A stretch of 40,589 bases of DNA from Actinomycetota bacterium (GCA_027315345.1 DAHUYE010000014.1:1-40589); one strand, 5' to 3'. Shown: positions 21,488 through 30,600, counted from the first letter of the stretch. Program-made: numbers and translations. Notes: generated by a model from the sequence alone, not told the origin.

Positions 21488-21493
21488 AGGATA
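21488..21493 (-). promoter_or_regulatory. -10 box of the ThrRS leader
   Basis: TATCCT on the minus strand, eight bases before the leader peptide ATG. The -35 region is not convincing. It is divergent from the promoter candidate of the next gene. Confidence 0.5.
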
Positions 21494-21546
21494 CAGGGAT
21501 GGCCTACTAGGCACCTTGAATTTGAGCAGGATGGAACCGGCCTGGC

Positions 21547-21552
21547 TACCGT
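21547..21552 (+). promoter_or_regulatory. -10 box of the APH-type gene
   Basis: TACCGT, 10 bases before the GTG at 21563 (7 before a TTG at 21560). No Shine-Dalgarno sequence, so the gene is probably leaderless. Confidence 0.35.
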
Positions 21553-21562
21553 CACCACCTTG

Positions 21563-22504
21563 GTGCCTAGCGCGACGGAGTTGACTGCCGAGCTGGTCGG
21601 GGAGTTGTTGGCCGACCAGCATCCCGATCTGGCCCACCTGCCCATCTCGCTCGGTGCCCGCGGCTGGGACAACCAGTTGTGGCGACTTGGCGAGGACCTG
21701 GCCGTTCGCCTGCCGTGGGCGACAGAGACCGCAGACGCGCTGTTGCTCAAGGAGTACACCTGGCTTCCGGTCTTGGCCCCGCGCTTGCCCCTGCCCGTTC
21801 CCGTTCCCCAGCGCCTCGGTCGCCCCTCGAGGCGCTACCCGCGGCCGTGGATCGTCACCACTTGGCTCTCCGGCACGCCGGCCGACCTCGCTCCTGCCAC
21901 CGGCGGCGCCGAGGCCGCTGAAGCGCTTGCCGGGTTCTTGACCGCCCTGCACCAGCCCGCACCGCCCGAGGCGCCCCTAGGCCGTAGCCGAGGCGGATCA
22001 CTGGGACAGGTGGCCGAAGGAGTCGAGAGTCAGTTCGGCTCGCTGACGGAGCTCTGCGGGGCCGTGGCCGGGAGTGATTTCGCCTTGATTCCCGACCCGG
22101 ATGCCGTCCGCGCCCTGTGGGACGACGCCTTGGCCGCCCCTGAGTGGCTGGGGCCGCCGCTCTGGCTGCACGGGGACCTTCATCCGGCCAATGTCCTCAC
22201 CCAGGAGGGCAGCCTCTGCGGAGTGGTCGATTTCGGTGACCTTTGTGCTGGTGACCCCGCATGTGACCTGGCCTCTATCTGGATCCTTCTCCCTGACAAC
22301 GAGGCCATCTATCGGTTCCGGAGGGCATACGCGGTCCCGGACAGCGCGACATGGCGAAGGGCCCGAGGGTGGGCAATCTGGCGGGCTTTCGGCTGCCTCG
22401 GTATCGGCTTGGGCGGTCTTCGTGGTCTGCCGGGAGGAAAGGCCACCTGGGGTCCGCCGGGTCTCGCTTCGCTGCAACGCCTCACAGCTTCAGTCACCAG
22501 CTGA
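21563..22504 (+). CDS. Aminoglycoside phosphotransferase-family kinase (first of two)
   Basis: A 313-residue protein-kinase-like phosphotransferase of the APH family (PF01636). The N-lobe has RGWDNQLWRLGEDLAVRLPW, with the nucleotide-binding Arg/Lys strand and a further Lys in LLLKEYTWLP. The catalytic loop LHGDLHPANVL (about residue 202) and the metal-binding VVDFGDLCAGDPACDLA are intact, so it should be an active small-molecule kinase. Drug resistance is possible but many family members act on other hydroxylated compounds. GTG at 21563 is favoured, with TTG at 21560 as alternative. Divergent from the ThrRS leader, with under 90 bases between the starts. Confidence 0.85.
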   Translation: MPSATELTAELVGELLADQHPDLAHLPISLGARGWDNQLWRLGEDLAVRLPWATETADALLLKEYTWLPVLAPRLPLPVPVPQRLGRPSRRYPRPWIVTTWLSGTPADLAPATGGAEAAEALAGFLTALHQPAPPEAPLGRSRGGSLGQVAEGVESQFGSLTELCGAVAGSDFALIPDPDAVRALWDDALAAPEWLGPPLWLHGDLHPANVLTQEGSLCGVVDFGDLCAGDPACDLASIWILLPDNEAIYRFRRAYAVPDSATWRRARGWAIWRAFGCLGIGLGGLRGLPGGKATWGPPGLASLQRLTASVTS

Positions 22505-22774
22505 CTCAAGGACCGGTTGCCCAAAGGTCGGCGGCTCAGGGCGCCCCTAATCCCTCGCGACGCCGCTCAATATCTCCGGAGCTTCTGGTATGCCGTTGAA
22601 GGTGAGCCGGGCGGCTTGATTGCCCGATAACGGTTTGTGGTCGACTCGGAACGCCCTTCAGGCCACGCAGAATGTCGGGAGCGGTCGTCGGGAACACGCC
22701 GTCGACTATTACTGCCGCGAGGTTGATGGCCGCAGCAGTCCGGCTGTCGTGTCCTTGGCGGCGCCGACTGATCA
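22505..22774. other. Convergent intergenic region
   Basis: 270 bases between the convergent stops of the APH-type gene and the IlvD-type gene. I see no gene or clear terminator. Confidence 0.4.
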
Positions 22775-24550
22775 TCAGGACGGAGCGGGTTCCATCCCTG
22801 CCCCGAGCAGAGCCGTCCGGGCGGTAGCCCGCATTCGCCGCAACAACCGGTGCTCAACGGGCCGGGCATCCGGGTGTGAGCCGCCGTTGGCTGCGGCTGC
22901 TCGCCTCCACTCCTCGGAGCGCCGCTCGAGTTCGCCGGGCTCGGCGAGTTGGGTGCAGTCCAGACGATCGGCGTTGAGGTCCACCACGACCGTGTCACCG
23001 TCGTGAATCAGGGCGATAGGGCCGCCCTCATAAGCCTCGGGCGCCACATGCCCGATGACGAGGCCGATGGATCCTCCCGAGAAGCGGCCGTCGGTCATGA
23101 GCCCGATGGTGATGTCCCTCTGCCGGCACAGAGTCGTGATCCTAGAGGTCGGGTCGAGCATCTCCGGCATGCCAGGAGCGCCCTTCGGTCCCTCGTAGCG
23201 GACGACGGCGAGGTCACCGTCGGCAAACGCGTCTGGGGTCTGCTCGAGGGCCTCGAGCAGGGCAGCTTCGCTGTTGAAGACCCGGGCCCGACCGGTGAAC
23301 AGCCCGTCTCGGAGGCCCTCCTCGATCCCCGCCACCTTGACGACGGCACCCCCGTCGGGGGCGAGGTTCCCCCGGAGCAGGCGAAGCCCGCCGGTGGCCT
23401 TGAAGGGTCGATCCACGGAGTGGACGACGTCGTGGTCCGGGCCCGGCGGATCGATCCTGTTCACCTGCTCGGCCAGGGTCTCGCCCGTGCAGGTGAGGCA
23501 GGTGCCGTCGAGGAGCTGGTGGTCGAGCAGCTCCTTGACGATGGCGGGCAGGCCGCCCTTGGCTTCGATGTCCACCATGTAGTACTGGCCGAACGGCTTG
23601 GCGTCGACCAGGACGGGTAACCGGCGGGATAGCGCGTTGAACTCCTCCTGGCTAATGACCTGTCCCCAAAGGTCGATCCCGGCCGCCCGGGCGATCTCGA
23701 CGCTGTGGAGAAGAACGTTGGTCGAGCCTCCGAGGGCGATGGCCACCGTCAGGGCGTTGCGAAGGGCGCTCGGGGTGACGATGGCCCGGGGCGTGATTTC
23801 CTGCTCGGTCATGGTCACCAATGCGTCGACCAGCTGGTCGGGGAAGTCCTTGAGGCGCCGGACGTCCTCGGCCGCCGGGGCGACCATGTGGAGGGGTTCC
23901 ATGCCCAGCACGGCCAGGAAGGACTGCATGGTGTTGTAGGTGTACATGGCCGCACAGCTGCCGATCCCTGGACAGCCGTGCAGTGCGTAGCGGGTCCGCC
24001 GCTCCGGGTCGGGATCGCCGGCCACCTGGAAGGCGGCCACGAGATCGATGCGGTCGCCGGTCTCGGGGTCCACTCCGGGGATGACCGAGCCGTCCGAGAC
24101 CATGACGGCGGGCCGGTCGTGTTCGAGGAGGGCCGCCAGGGTCCCGACGGGGGGCTTGTCACAGGCCACCACGGCGATGACGCCGCTCATGTCGTTGGCC
24201 GCCAGATGCAGCGACACGGCGTCGTGGACGATCTCCCTGCCGATCAGGGAATAGCGCATCCTGGCGGTCCCGTTGAGCTGGCCATCAGAAACGCCGAGGG
24301 TGTAGGCAGGCGCGATCAGCCTGACTGGCAGGTCAGCTCGGGCGATCCTCTCGGACAGGGCCGCTTGGACGGCATCGACCTTCTGGGTGACCCCCAGGTA
24401 GCACTGGCTGTCGCCGAGGTTCCCGATGACTCCCCAGACCGGCTCGTAGATCTTGTCCGGGGGTTGGCCCAGGAAACGGGCCGTGGCGACCCTCTGCACG
24501 TCGCGCCCCGGGTTGTCCGACACGAAGGCCCGGGTCTGCTCCTGGTTCAT
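22775..24550 (-). CDS. IlvD/Edd-family dehydratase
   Basis: A 591-residue [Fe-S] dehydratase of the dihydroxy-acid/sugar-acid family. Three Cys stand where the family binds its cluster: GNLGDSQC (C50), VVACDKPPVG (C130, followed by the metal Asp and carbamylated-Lys positions) and CPGIGSCAAMYTYNTM (C199). The late GRFSGGSIGLVIGHVAPEA motif with the catalytic Ser is present. It could be dihydroxy-acid dehydratase of branched-chain synthesis or a sugar-acid dehydratase; the divergent first Cys region (SQCYLG rather than NPCN) favours an atypical branch. ATG at 24550 has GGAGGAG nine bases upstream. It is last in a same-strand run with the nucleotidyltransferase and HIT genes. Confidence 0.85.
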   Translation of the reverse strand: MNQEQTRAFVSDNPGRDVQRVATARFLGQPPDKIYEPVWGVIGNLGDSQCYLGVTQKVDAVQAALSERIARADLPVRLIAPAYTLGVSDGQLNGTARMRYSLIGREIVHDAVSLHLAANDMSGVIAVVACDKPPVGTLAALLEHDRPAVMVSDGSVIPGVDPETGDRIDLVAAFQVAGDPDPERRTRYALHGCPGIGSCAAMYTYNTMQSFLAVLGMEPLHMVAPAAEDVRRLKDFPDQLVDALVTMTEQEITPRAIVTPSALRNALTVAIALGGSTNVLLHSVEIARAAGIDLWGQVISQEEFNALSRRLPVLVDAKPFGQYYMVDIEAKGGLPAIVKELLDHQLLDGTCLTCTGETLAEQVNRIDPPGPDHDVVHSVDRPFKATGGLRLLRGNLAPDGGAVVKVAGIEEGLRDGLFTGRARVFNSEAALLEALEQTPDAFADGDLAVVRYEGPKGAPGMPEMLDPTSRITTLCRQRDITIGLMTDGRFSGGSIGLVIGHVAPEAYEGGPIALIHDGDTVVVDLNADRLDCTQLAEPGELERRSEEWRRAAAANGGSHPDARPVEHRLLRRMRATARTALLGAGMEPAPS

Positions 24551-24644
24551 ACTGACGGCTCCTCCCCATGTCCGCCCAGGAGAGTAGGCAAGGGCTGGGC
24601 CAGGGTGCGCCACCGCGGTCGGCGCATAGACGGTTGGCGGGCGG

Positions 24645-25442
24645 TCAGTCTGTCGACCCGGGCCAGGCCTGGTCCGCCCGCAGTCGATCCAGCTGTTCCC
24701 GGAGCGCCGAGAAGGCCTCCGGCAATGCGGCAGACCAGATGGCAGCGTCGCCCTCGGCCAGGTCGGCACGACCGAGATGGACCAGGCGGGTCTGGAGACG
24801 CTTCTCATGCGGCCAGTACCTGCCCTGCCGAGCGAACCAGGCGATGTAGGCCTTCCCCATCAGGTCGGTGGCCATGGAGTAGAAGAGCAGGCCGTCCCCC
24901 CGTGCGACGCAGGCTTCCAGCTGCTCCAGGAACAGGTCGAGAGCCTCGGGGGCGAAGACCGCCGAGGTGTGGGTGACCAGGGCGGCCGGCACCGTCTGGA
25001 GCCGGGCGCGCAGCGCCCGAGCCTCGCTGCGCTCATCCACGAGCACCTCGCCAGCCAACAAGCCGGCCACGGCGATCACGGGCATCGGGTAGCCGCTGGT
25101 CCCACCACCGGCCTCGACCTGGCCAACCCAATCGCGGACCTCGGCGATCGGGACGTGCTTGGTATCGATCTGCTGGCCGGCCATCCAGAACCGGTCCAGG
25201 ATGAACCCGCGCTGGTGGAACCACTCCGGCTTCGGAGCCGGCTCGGCCAGGCCCAACCCCGCCCTGGCTGGCACTGGTGGAGGCTCCTCGTCCCACACCA
25301 CGACCAGGTCCAGGTCCGCCTGGGTAGCCAGGCCCTCGACCAGAGAGCCCTGGGCGTAGACGAAGGCGATGCGGCCCAGTCGACCGTAGGCGGGGATGAC
25401 CCGCTCGACGAGCAGCGGTCGGACGGTCTCGTATTGGTTCAC
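24645..25442 (-). CDS. Nucleotidyltransferase-domain protein
   Basis: A 265-residue protein with a pol-beta-type nucleotidyltransferase head: YAQGSLVEGLATQADLDLVV, where Gly-Ser and the D-x-D acids bind metal and nucleotide. A helical C-terminal domain follows (ALDLFLEQLEACVARGDGLL, then HEKRLQTRLVHLGRADLAEG), as in kanamycin-type and MNT nucleotidyltransferases and in DUF4037-type proteins. It may adenylylate a small molecule or protein. GTG at 25442 overlaps the HIT stop (GTGA), so the two are coupled. Confidence 0.75.
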   Translation of the reverse strand: MNQYETVRPLLVERVIPAYGRLGRIAFVYAQGSLVEGLATQADLDLVVVWDEEPPPVPARAGLGLAEPAPKPEWFHQRGFILDRFWMAGQQIDTKHVPIAEVRDWVGQVEAGGGTSGYPMPVIAVAGLLAGEVLVDERSEARALRARLQTVPAALVTHTSAVFAPEALDLFLEQLEACVARGDGLLFYSMATDLMGKAYIAWFARQGRYWPHEKRLQTRLVHLGRADLAEGDAAIWSAALPEAFSALREQLDRLRADQAWPGSTD

Positions 25443-25957
25443 TCGCGCTGGGCCTCCAGCGCCTGGCGGAGCGCCACGGCCAACCGCGCTAGCTCGGCGG
25501 CCGGGATGTCCAGGTAGCCCTGGTCGTCGGCCATGAGGGCGGCGAACTGCTGGTCCCGGTAGGCGACCCCGGGAGGCAGGGCGGCCACGTGCCAGTGGAC
25601 GTGGCTGTTACCCGCCTGGCTGCCCAGGCTCATGAGGTAGAGGCGCTCGGTGGGCAGGACCTCGGCCATGGCCCGCCCGATCCGGTGGACCAGGGCCTGG
25701 AGGGCCAGATATTCGTCCAGATCGAAGTCGGCCACCACCTGCTCTCGGTGCTCCAGCGGAGCGACCAGGGTGTAGCCGGACAGGGTCGGGAACCGGTTGA
25801 AGAAGGCGATGTGGGCCTCGTCCCGGTAGATGATCTCATGGCGGGTGTCGGCCCCGCTCACGATCCGACAGATGAAGCACTCCCGCCCAGAGCTGACCCC
25901 GGCCACGTAGCGAGCCACGTCGAAGGGGACCCTGGGGAACCGGGCCGGCTCAGCCAT
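25439..25957 (-). CDS. HIT-family hydrolase
   Basis: A 172-residue histidine triad protein with CFICRIVSG near the N-terminus and the catalytic triad NSHVHWHVAALPPG, which acts on nucleotide phosphoramidates or dinucleotides through a nucleotidyl-His intermediate. FFNRFPTLSGYTLVAPLEHR is the usual strand and loop before it. It overlaps the nucleotidyltransferase start by four bases; a HIT hydrolase coupled to a nucleotidyltransferase could reverse or proofread a nucleotidyl transfer, which is inference. ATG at 25957 has only a weak G-rich ribosome-binding site. Confidence 0.88.
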   Translation of the reverse strand: MAEPARFPRVPFDVARYVAGVSSGRECFICRIVSGADTRHEIIYRDEAHIAFFNRFPTLSGYTLVAPLEHREQVVADFDLDEYLALQALVHRIGRAMAEVLPTERLYLMSLGSQAGNSHVHWHVAALPPGVAYRDQQFAALMADDQGYLDIPAAELARLAVALRQALEAQRE

Positions 25958-25993
25958 GGCCGCCCGGACCTGCTGGTTCTCTCCGGGCGGGCC

Positions 25994-27232
25994 TCATGGG
26001 TGGTCCTTCAACCTTGCCGGGGTGGTGCCAGGGATCAGACTGGTGACGATCGGACGCCTGGTCGGCTTGCCGACGGCCACAGCCCGAGCTCCGGCCCGGT
26101 ACCCGGCCACCGGGGCGACGGCCCGAAGGAACGGCCTTACCGGCAATGGCGGCACTCGGGCCGATACTCGGTCGAAGACGACCGATCTCCAGCCCTCCCG
26201 GTACGTGAACCCGGCGTGGCGGGAGAGCCGGACCACCCTCCGTGCCCGGCGGGACCGGCGTCGTTCGTAGAGTCGGAAGGCCTCCGGGATGTGGGTGCCG
26301 TCACCGAGACACTGGGACAACACCGCGGCATCCTCGATGGCCAGGCAGCCTCCCTGGCCCAGGTGCGGCCTCATCGGATGGGCGGCATCCCCCAACAGGG
26401 TGACCGCCCCTTCGCCCCAGCGTCGGGGGACGCTCCGATCGACGATGTCGTTGCGGACCCAGCCGTCCGGCGGAGTACCAGCCAAGAGCTGGGGGATGGG
26501 ATCGGGACAGTTGCCGAAGACCTCCTTCAAGTAGGTCTGGTCTCCTTGGGCCAGCACCTGCCCCTCGGAAAGCCAGGCAGTGGCGAACCAGTACGTCCGT
26601 CCACCGAGCAAGGGCAGCCAGCCGAACTCATGCCCCGATGTCAGGCAGATCCAGAACGAGTCGGCATCGGCGTCGGCCTCAAGCTCGGCCACACCTCTCC
26701 AGGCGGTATAGCCGCTGTAGTGGTACCGGAGGCGCCCGGCCAGCTGGCTGGCCACGCCGGAGTGGATGCCGTCGGCGCCCACCAGTCCGTCGGCCTCGAC
26801 CTGTGACCCATCAGCCAGGCGCACCCGGATGCCGCCGGCCCAGACCTCGTATCCGACCACCTGGCTGTTGGTCCGGATGGTCCCGGCCCGCAGACGCTTG
26901 GCCAGGCTGGACACCAGCTCGCCTCGATGGATACAGACGAGCCCCTCGCCAAAAGCGGACTCGAAGCCAGCCCGGGAGAAAGTTGCGCCGGAGTCACCAT
27001 CGATCCGTCGCAGGCCGCCGGAGGCCAGCTCCCGGCCGAGGTTTCGAACCACCGTTCCGAGCCCAACGGCATCGAGAGCGGCCAGGGCATTGGGCCAGAG
27101 CGAGATGCCGGCCCCCGAGTCGCGGACCTCGCCGTCACGCTCGAAGACGATGACGTCGGTGCCCTGGTCTTCTAGGGCGACGGCAAGGATAAGTCCTCCT
27201 ATGCCAGCTCCGGCTATCCCGATCCGGCTCAT
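25994..27232 (-). CDS. FAD-dependent monooxygenase (PHBH family)
   Basis: A 412-residue flavoprotein aromatic-hydroxylase-type monooxygenase. It has IGIAGAGIGGLILAVALEDQ (Rossmann FAD site), IHRGELVSSLAKRL, DGLVGADGIHSGV and TLLGDAAHPMRPHLGQGGCL (second FAD motif). NAD(P)H-using members hydroxylate or epoxidise aromatic compounds, and relatives inactivate rifamycins and tetracyclines. Nothing here defines the substrate. ATG at 27232 follows a G-rich stretch; the frame is open to 27283. It lies 37 bases before the HIT gene on the same strand. Confidence 0.9.
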   Translation of the reverse strand: MSRIGIAGAGIGGLILAVALEDQGTDVIVFERDGEVRDSGAGISLWPNALAALDAVGLGTVVRNLGRELASGGLRRIDGDSGATFSRAGFESAFGEGLVCIHRGELVSSLAKRLRAGTIRTNSQVVGYEVWAGGIRVRLADGSQVEADGLVGADGIHSGVASQLAGRLRYHYSGYTAWRGVAELEADADADSFWICLTSGHEFGWLPLLGGRTYWFATAWLSEGQVLAQGDQTYLKEVFGNCPDPIPQLLAGTPPDGWVRNDIVDRSVPRRWGEGAVTLLGDAAHPMRPHLGQGGCLAIEDAAVLSQCLGDGTHIPEAFRLYERRRSRRARRVVRLSRHAGFTYREGWRSVVFDRVSARVPPLPVRPFLRAVAPVAGYRAGARAVAVGKPTRRPIVTSLIPGTTPARLKDHP

Positions 27233-27607
27233 TGGAACCCCCCAGCGCCGACAGGCACGTCGGTCTCGCCCTTGGCGCACCATATTGTTCCACGAAAGCG
27301 CCCGCTAACAACGGGCTATCGGAACACGACAAGGCTCGGGTGCCGTGATCACCCGGCGACAGCGGAACGCACTTGAACGACGGATGAGGGGCGGGCCGGA
27401 AGCGCTGTCGAATAGCGCCGAACAACGCCCGGACACTGCCTCTGCGGCAACGCAAGTGAATCGGCCGCTGCCCGTCTGCACGAGTCAAACACCTGGACAC
27501 TGTTCGGGTGCCCGGCAGTGCGGGCAGCGCGGTGCCGGAGGAGTTCTCGGAGCTCCTGAGCCGTCAGGGCAGTTGGCTGCCAGCGTTGGTCGTGACTGGG
27601 AGCGCCG
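27233..27607. other. Intergenic region with the first 18-bp repeat copy
   Basis: 375 bases between the monooxygenase start and the GNAT pseudogene. It contains AACGCACTTGAACGACGG at 27366-27383, also present at 31872-31889. No supported gene. Confidence 0.5.
27366..27383 (+). repeat. 18-bp direct repeat, copy 1
   Basis: AACGCACTTGAACGACGG, identical to 31872-31889. In one frame both copies read T-H-L-N-D-G and then a stop (GGA TGA here). Confidence 0.7.
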
Positions 27608-28105
27608 TCACTCCATGTCCCACACGTACTGGAAACGTCCCCGGATGCCATGGTCGTAGCCGGCTAGGCGGCGGGCCTGGAAAGCGGGGAACGGGCCGGG
27701 GCGGTCCTGGTAGGTAAGGCCCAGTCCCATGGCCGGCTCGAAGCCGAAGCGCGGGTAGTACTCGGGGTGGCCCAGAAGGGACGATCATGGGCCACCCGGC
27801 CCAGTCCGCCCGGCGGATGGCCTGGCGGACCAGGGCCGAGCCCACTCCTTGTCGCTGGTGAGCCGGGGCGACCGCCAGCGGGGCCAGGGCGGCGAGACGA
27901 TGGGGTCCGACCATCCCGACGCTGTGTAGAACATGACCCACGACCTTTCCGTCGGACTCGGCCACCAACTCCAGGTCGGACAGGTAGCCCGACGAGGCCC
28001 AGACCCCTCGGACAGGCCGACCTCCTCCTCGGAGCCGAAGGCGGTCCGGACCACGGCCAGGATGGACTCCCGGTCAGCGGGCTCGGCGGGACGGACGAGG
28101 GTCAT
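27608..28105 (-). pseudogene. GNAT acetyltransferase broken by two frameshifts
   Basis: Three minus-strand pieces in different frames make one GNAT protein: LVRPAEPADRESILAVVRTA from the ATG at 28105, then YLSDLELVAESDGKVVGHVL with LAVAPAHQRQGVGSALVRQA (the acetyl-CoA loop), then LLGHPEYYPRFGFEPAMGLG and a tail ending FQYVWDME. The first shift lies near 28000-28020 and the second near 27780, where removing one C from GTCCCTTCTGG restores the frame. It starts inside the rsgA stop (ATGA). Two shifts suggest a decayed gene, though two assembly errors would look the same. Confidence 0.8.
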
Positions 28106-29130
28106 CGGATCCTGCGCTTGTCGTTGGCCCGGGCCGACTTGACCCTCGCCTTCCAGATGGACAGCTCCTCCTTGCGCGCTAGAGGATCGACCCGGCGGGC
28201 CTCGGCGGCCAGTTCCCGCTGGAGCTTGGCGAAGCTGGCCAGACGGGCCGGATCCAGGGAGCCGGCGCCGGCAGCGGCGGTCACGGCGCAGCCGGGCTCC
28301 GCCTGGTGGCGACAGTCCCGGAAGCGACAGCCCACGGCCAGAGACTCGATGTCGGGATAGGCGGCATCCAGGTCGACCTCAGCGCCCAGGCCCAGGCTGC
28401 GTAGGCCGGGGGTGTCGATGAGCACCCCGCCCCCGGGCACCACCACCAGCTGGCGGGAGGTGGTCGTGTGCCGACCCCGGGCGTCGCTGGCTCTCACCTC
28501 GCCCGTGGCCAGACGCTCTCCCCCCACCACCGCATTGGCCAGGGTTGACTTGCCCGCCCCCGAGGGCCCGAGGAGCACGGCGGTGCGATGCGGGCGCAGC
28601 GCTTGGCGGAGGTCCTCGACCCCGAGATCGGCCGTGGCGCTGGTGGCCAGGACGTCCACGCCCACCAGACGGTCCCGCAGGGACGCTTCCAGACCGGGTG
28701 GGGCCAGATCGGCCTTGGTCAGGACCACCAGGGGCTGGGCGCCGCTGTCCCAGGCCAGGGCCAGTTCCCGTTCGACCCGGGCGGGGGAGAGCCGGTCGGC
28801 GGGGGCGGTGATGACCACCAGGTCGACATTGGCCGCCAGGACCTGGGTCCCGTGGCCGGAGGGATCCGCCCGTGACAGCTCGGACCAGCGGGCCAGCACG
28901 GCTTGGATGACGGCGTCCTCCACCACCACCCAGTCGCCCACCGCGGGCAGCGTCGGAGCCTGAAGAAGGTGCTCGGTGCCGTCGGGGAAGACGGCCACGC
29001 AGGCGGAGCGTTCGACCCGCACCACCCGGGCCGGCTGGATGGCCGGACCATCGAACTCGTTGAACAACGCCAGGACACGCTCGTTCCAGCCGTAGTCGAT
29101 GAGCGCGCCGGGAAACGGCTGTGACACCAC
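28102..29130 (-). CDS. rsgA: Ribosome small-subunit-dependent GTPase RsgA
   Basis: A 342-residue circularly permuted GTPase that assists 30S maturation. It has an N-terminal OB fold (VGDWVVVE near 64-71), the G4 motif TKAD (138-141) before the G1 motif GPSGAGKS (188-195), G3 DTPG (239-242), and a C-terminal zinc knuckle with C268, C273, H275 and C281. The permuted order is the family signature. GTG at 29130 has AAGGAG five bases upstream. A GNAT frame starts in its stop codon (ATGA), but that partner is broken. It is the one clear housekeeping gene in a run of accessory enzymes. Confidence 0.95.
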   Translation of the reverse strand: MVSQPFPGALIDYGWNERVLALFNEFDGPAIQPARVVRVERSACVAVFPDGTEHLLQAPTLPAVGDWVVVEDAVIQAVLARWSELSRADPSGHGTQVLAANVDLVVITAPADRLSPARVERELALAWDSGAQPLVVLTKADLAPPGLEASLRDRLVGVDVLATSATADLGVEDLRQALRPHRTAVLLGPSGAGKSTLANAVVGGERLATGEVRASDARGRHTTTSRQLVVVPGGGVLIDTPGLRSLGLGAEVDLDAAYPDIESLAVGCRFRDCRHQAEPGCAVTAAAGAGSLDPARLASFAKLQRELAAEARRVDPLARKEELSIWKARVKSARANDKRRIR

Positions 29131-29676
29131 AGGGCTCCTTCGGGAGAAGGCCCGCCCCCGGGCGCGTCAGCGCGTCAGCAGGAGCGGGTAGCAGACAGGG
29201 GATCAGGGACGGCCGTGACCGACCGTCGGCTCTCAAGGGCAGTCATCGGGTCATCCCTCCCTTCTCATCCGGCGGTGCAGGGCTCACCGTACACCGCCGA
29301 GTTCGTCTGGTGCTGTGACTTCTGCTCCGGTTGCGCCGACGCCCCTAATGACGCTGGAAAGCGACCTGATGACCCGACCGTGGCTACCCGGGCCAGCGCT
29401 TGGGAAGCGAACGAAACGACGGATCGGCGAGCTAATCCGGGGACTCGGAACCGATCGCTATCGACGACACAAGCCCGCTCGAGCCGGCCCACGCCGAGGC
29501 CGGCCACTCTCTCCGATGTGGTGGCTGGCCCAGGACGACCGCAAGTACCATGAGCCAGGAGCGACTACCGGGGATGTCGGCCAAGCCGAGCCGGGTCGAG
29601 TGCAACGAGCTGACTTCTTGAACCCCCTCCGGGTGTCGGTCGAGCATCTTCGACCCTGCGCGGCGAGACTGGGAGC
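29131..29676. other. Non-genic stretch, divergent promoters
   Basis: 546 bases between the rsgA start and the second APH-type gene. It holds the rsgA ribosome-binding site and presumably both promoters. Several frames cross it but I see no domain, ribosome-binding site or repeat to support one. Confidence 0.4.
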
Positions 29677-30600
29677 GTGGGCTACATCGAGGGCTGGGAG
29701 GTCGCGGCGCTGAGCGCGGCGACTGCCATTGCCGGCCTCGGCCAGGATGGCTGGGAGTTCGTGCGCACTAGTCGGAGCCGAGCGATCTTCCGGTCCGTCG
29801 AAGCCGGCCTCTTCGCCAAGCTCACCACCCCGGAGGGGGTAGTCCGAATGGCCACTGAGGCCGTCTTTGCTCGCTGGGCTGAGCGCGCCGGCGTGCCCGC
29901 GGTGGCCCTGGCCTCCGAGGTCCCGGACCAGCCCGTCATTGGCCCTTTCGGGGCTGCCACCTTCTGGCCCCTCCACCGGGTCCTGACCATGGAGGAGGTG
30001 GACATGGCTTGGATGGGCGCCGCGCTGGGATCCCTGCACTCCCGTCTCGATCCCCCGCCGGTGCCGGCCTGGGCGCCCCGGGCGGGCATCGACGAACGCT
30101 TCGCGCAGATGGGCGCCTCCGGTCAAATTCCCCCGAGCCTTCTGGCCACCCTTGAGAGCAAGGCCGCTCGGATACTGGCTCAAGCCGAGTCGCTCACCCA
30201 GGGACTGGCGCCGGTCGTGCTTCACGGGGACGCCTTCCCCGACAACGTGGTGGCCGCGTCGTACGGACTCCTCCTCGTGGACTTCGAACAGGCCCAGATC
30301 GGGCCCGCGGCGTACGATCTGGCGCCGACGCTCGTGTTGGCCCGCCGCTTCGGCTTCCCGGAGGACGCCGCGGCCGAGCTGATCCGAGCTTACGGGCCGG
30401 TCGACCCTGCCGCCCTGGAGACAATGGTCGAGCTCACCGAGCTGGTCATCACTTCCGGGGCCATCGGTCTCTACGCCTGCCGCCATGAGCTGTTCCGCCA
30501 GGAGCTGGCCGTTCGGGCCAATTCCTTGGGCGACGGGGGCGTCGCGGGCTGGACATCGCATCACCGGCTATTGCAGCAGCTTCCGGCATCCGAGCCTTAG
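29677..30600 (+). CDS. APH-family phosphotransferase (second)
   Basis: A 307-residue APH-fold kinase. The catalytic loop VVLHGDAFPDNVV (about residue 182) and the metal-binding LLLVDFEQAQIGPAAYDLAP are intact. The N-lobe is divergent (FVRTSRSRAIFRSVEAGLFA, then LTTPEGVVRMATEAVFARWA), with the ATP Lys in FAKL. This layout is common among small-molecule and thiamine-type phosphotransferases in actinobacteria; the substrate is unknown. GTG at 29677 has GGGAG too close upstream to be ideal, so the start is uncertain. It is only distantly similar to the first APH-type protein. Confidence 0.78.
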   Translation: MGYIEGWEVAALSAATAIAGLGQDGWEFVRTSRSRAIFRSVEAGLFAKLTTPEGVVRMATEAVFARWAERAGVPAVALASEVPDQPVIGPFGAATFWPLHRVLTMEEVDMAWMGAALGSLHSRLDPPPVPAWAPRAGIDERFAQMGASGQIPPSLLATLESKAARILAQAESLTQGLAPVVLHGDAFPDNVVAASYGLLLVDFEQAQIGPAAYDLAPTLVLARRFGFPEDAAAELIRAYGPVDPAALETMVELTELVITSGAIGLYACRHELFRQELAVRANSLGDGGVAGWTSHHRLLQQLPASEP

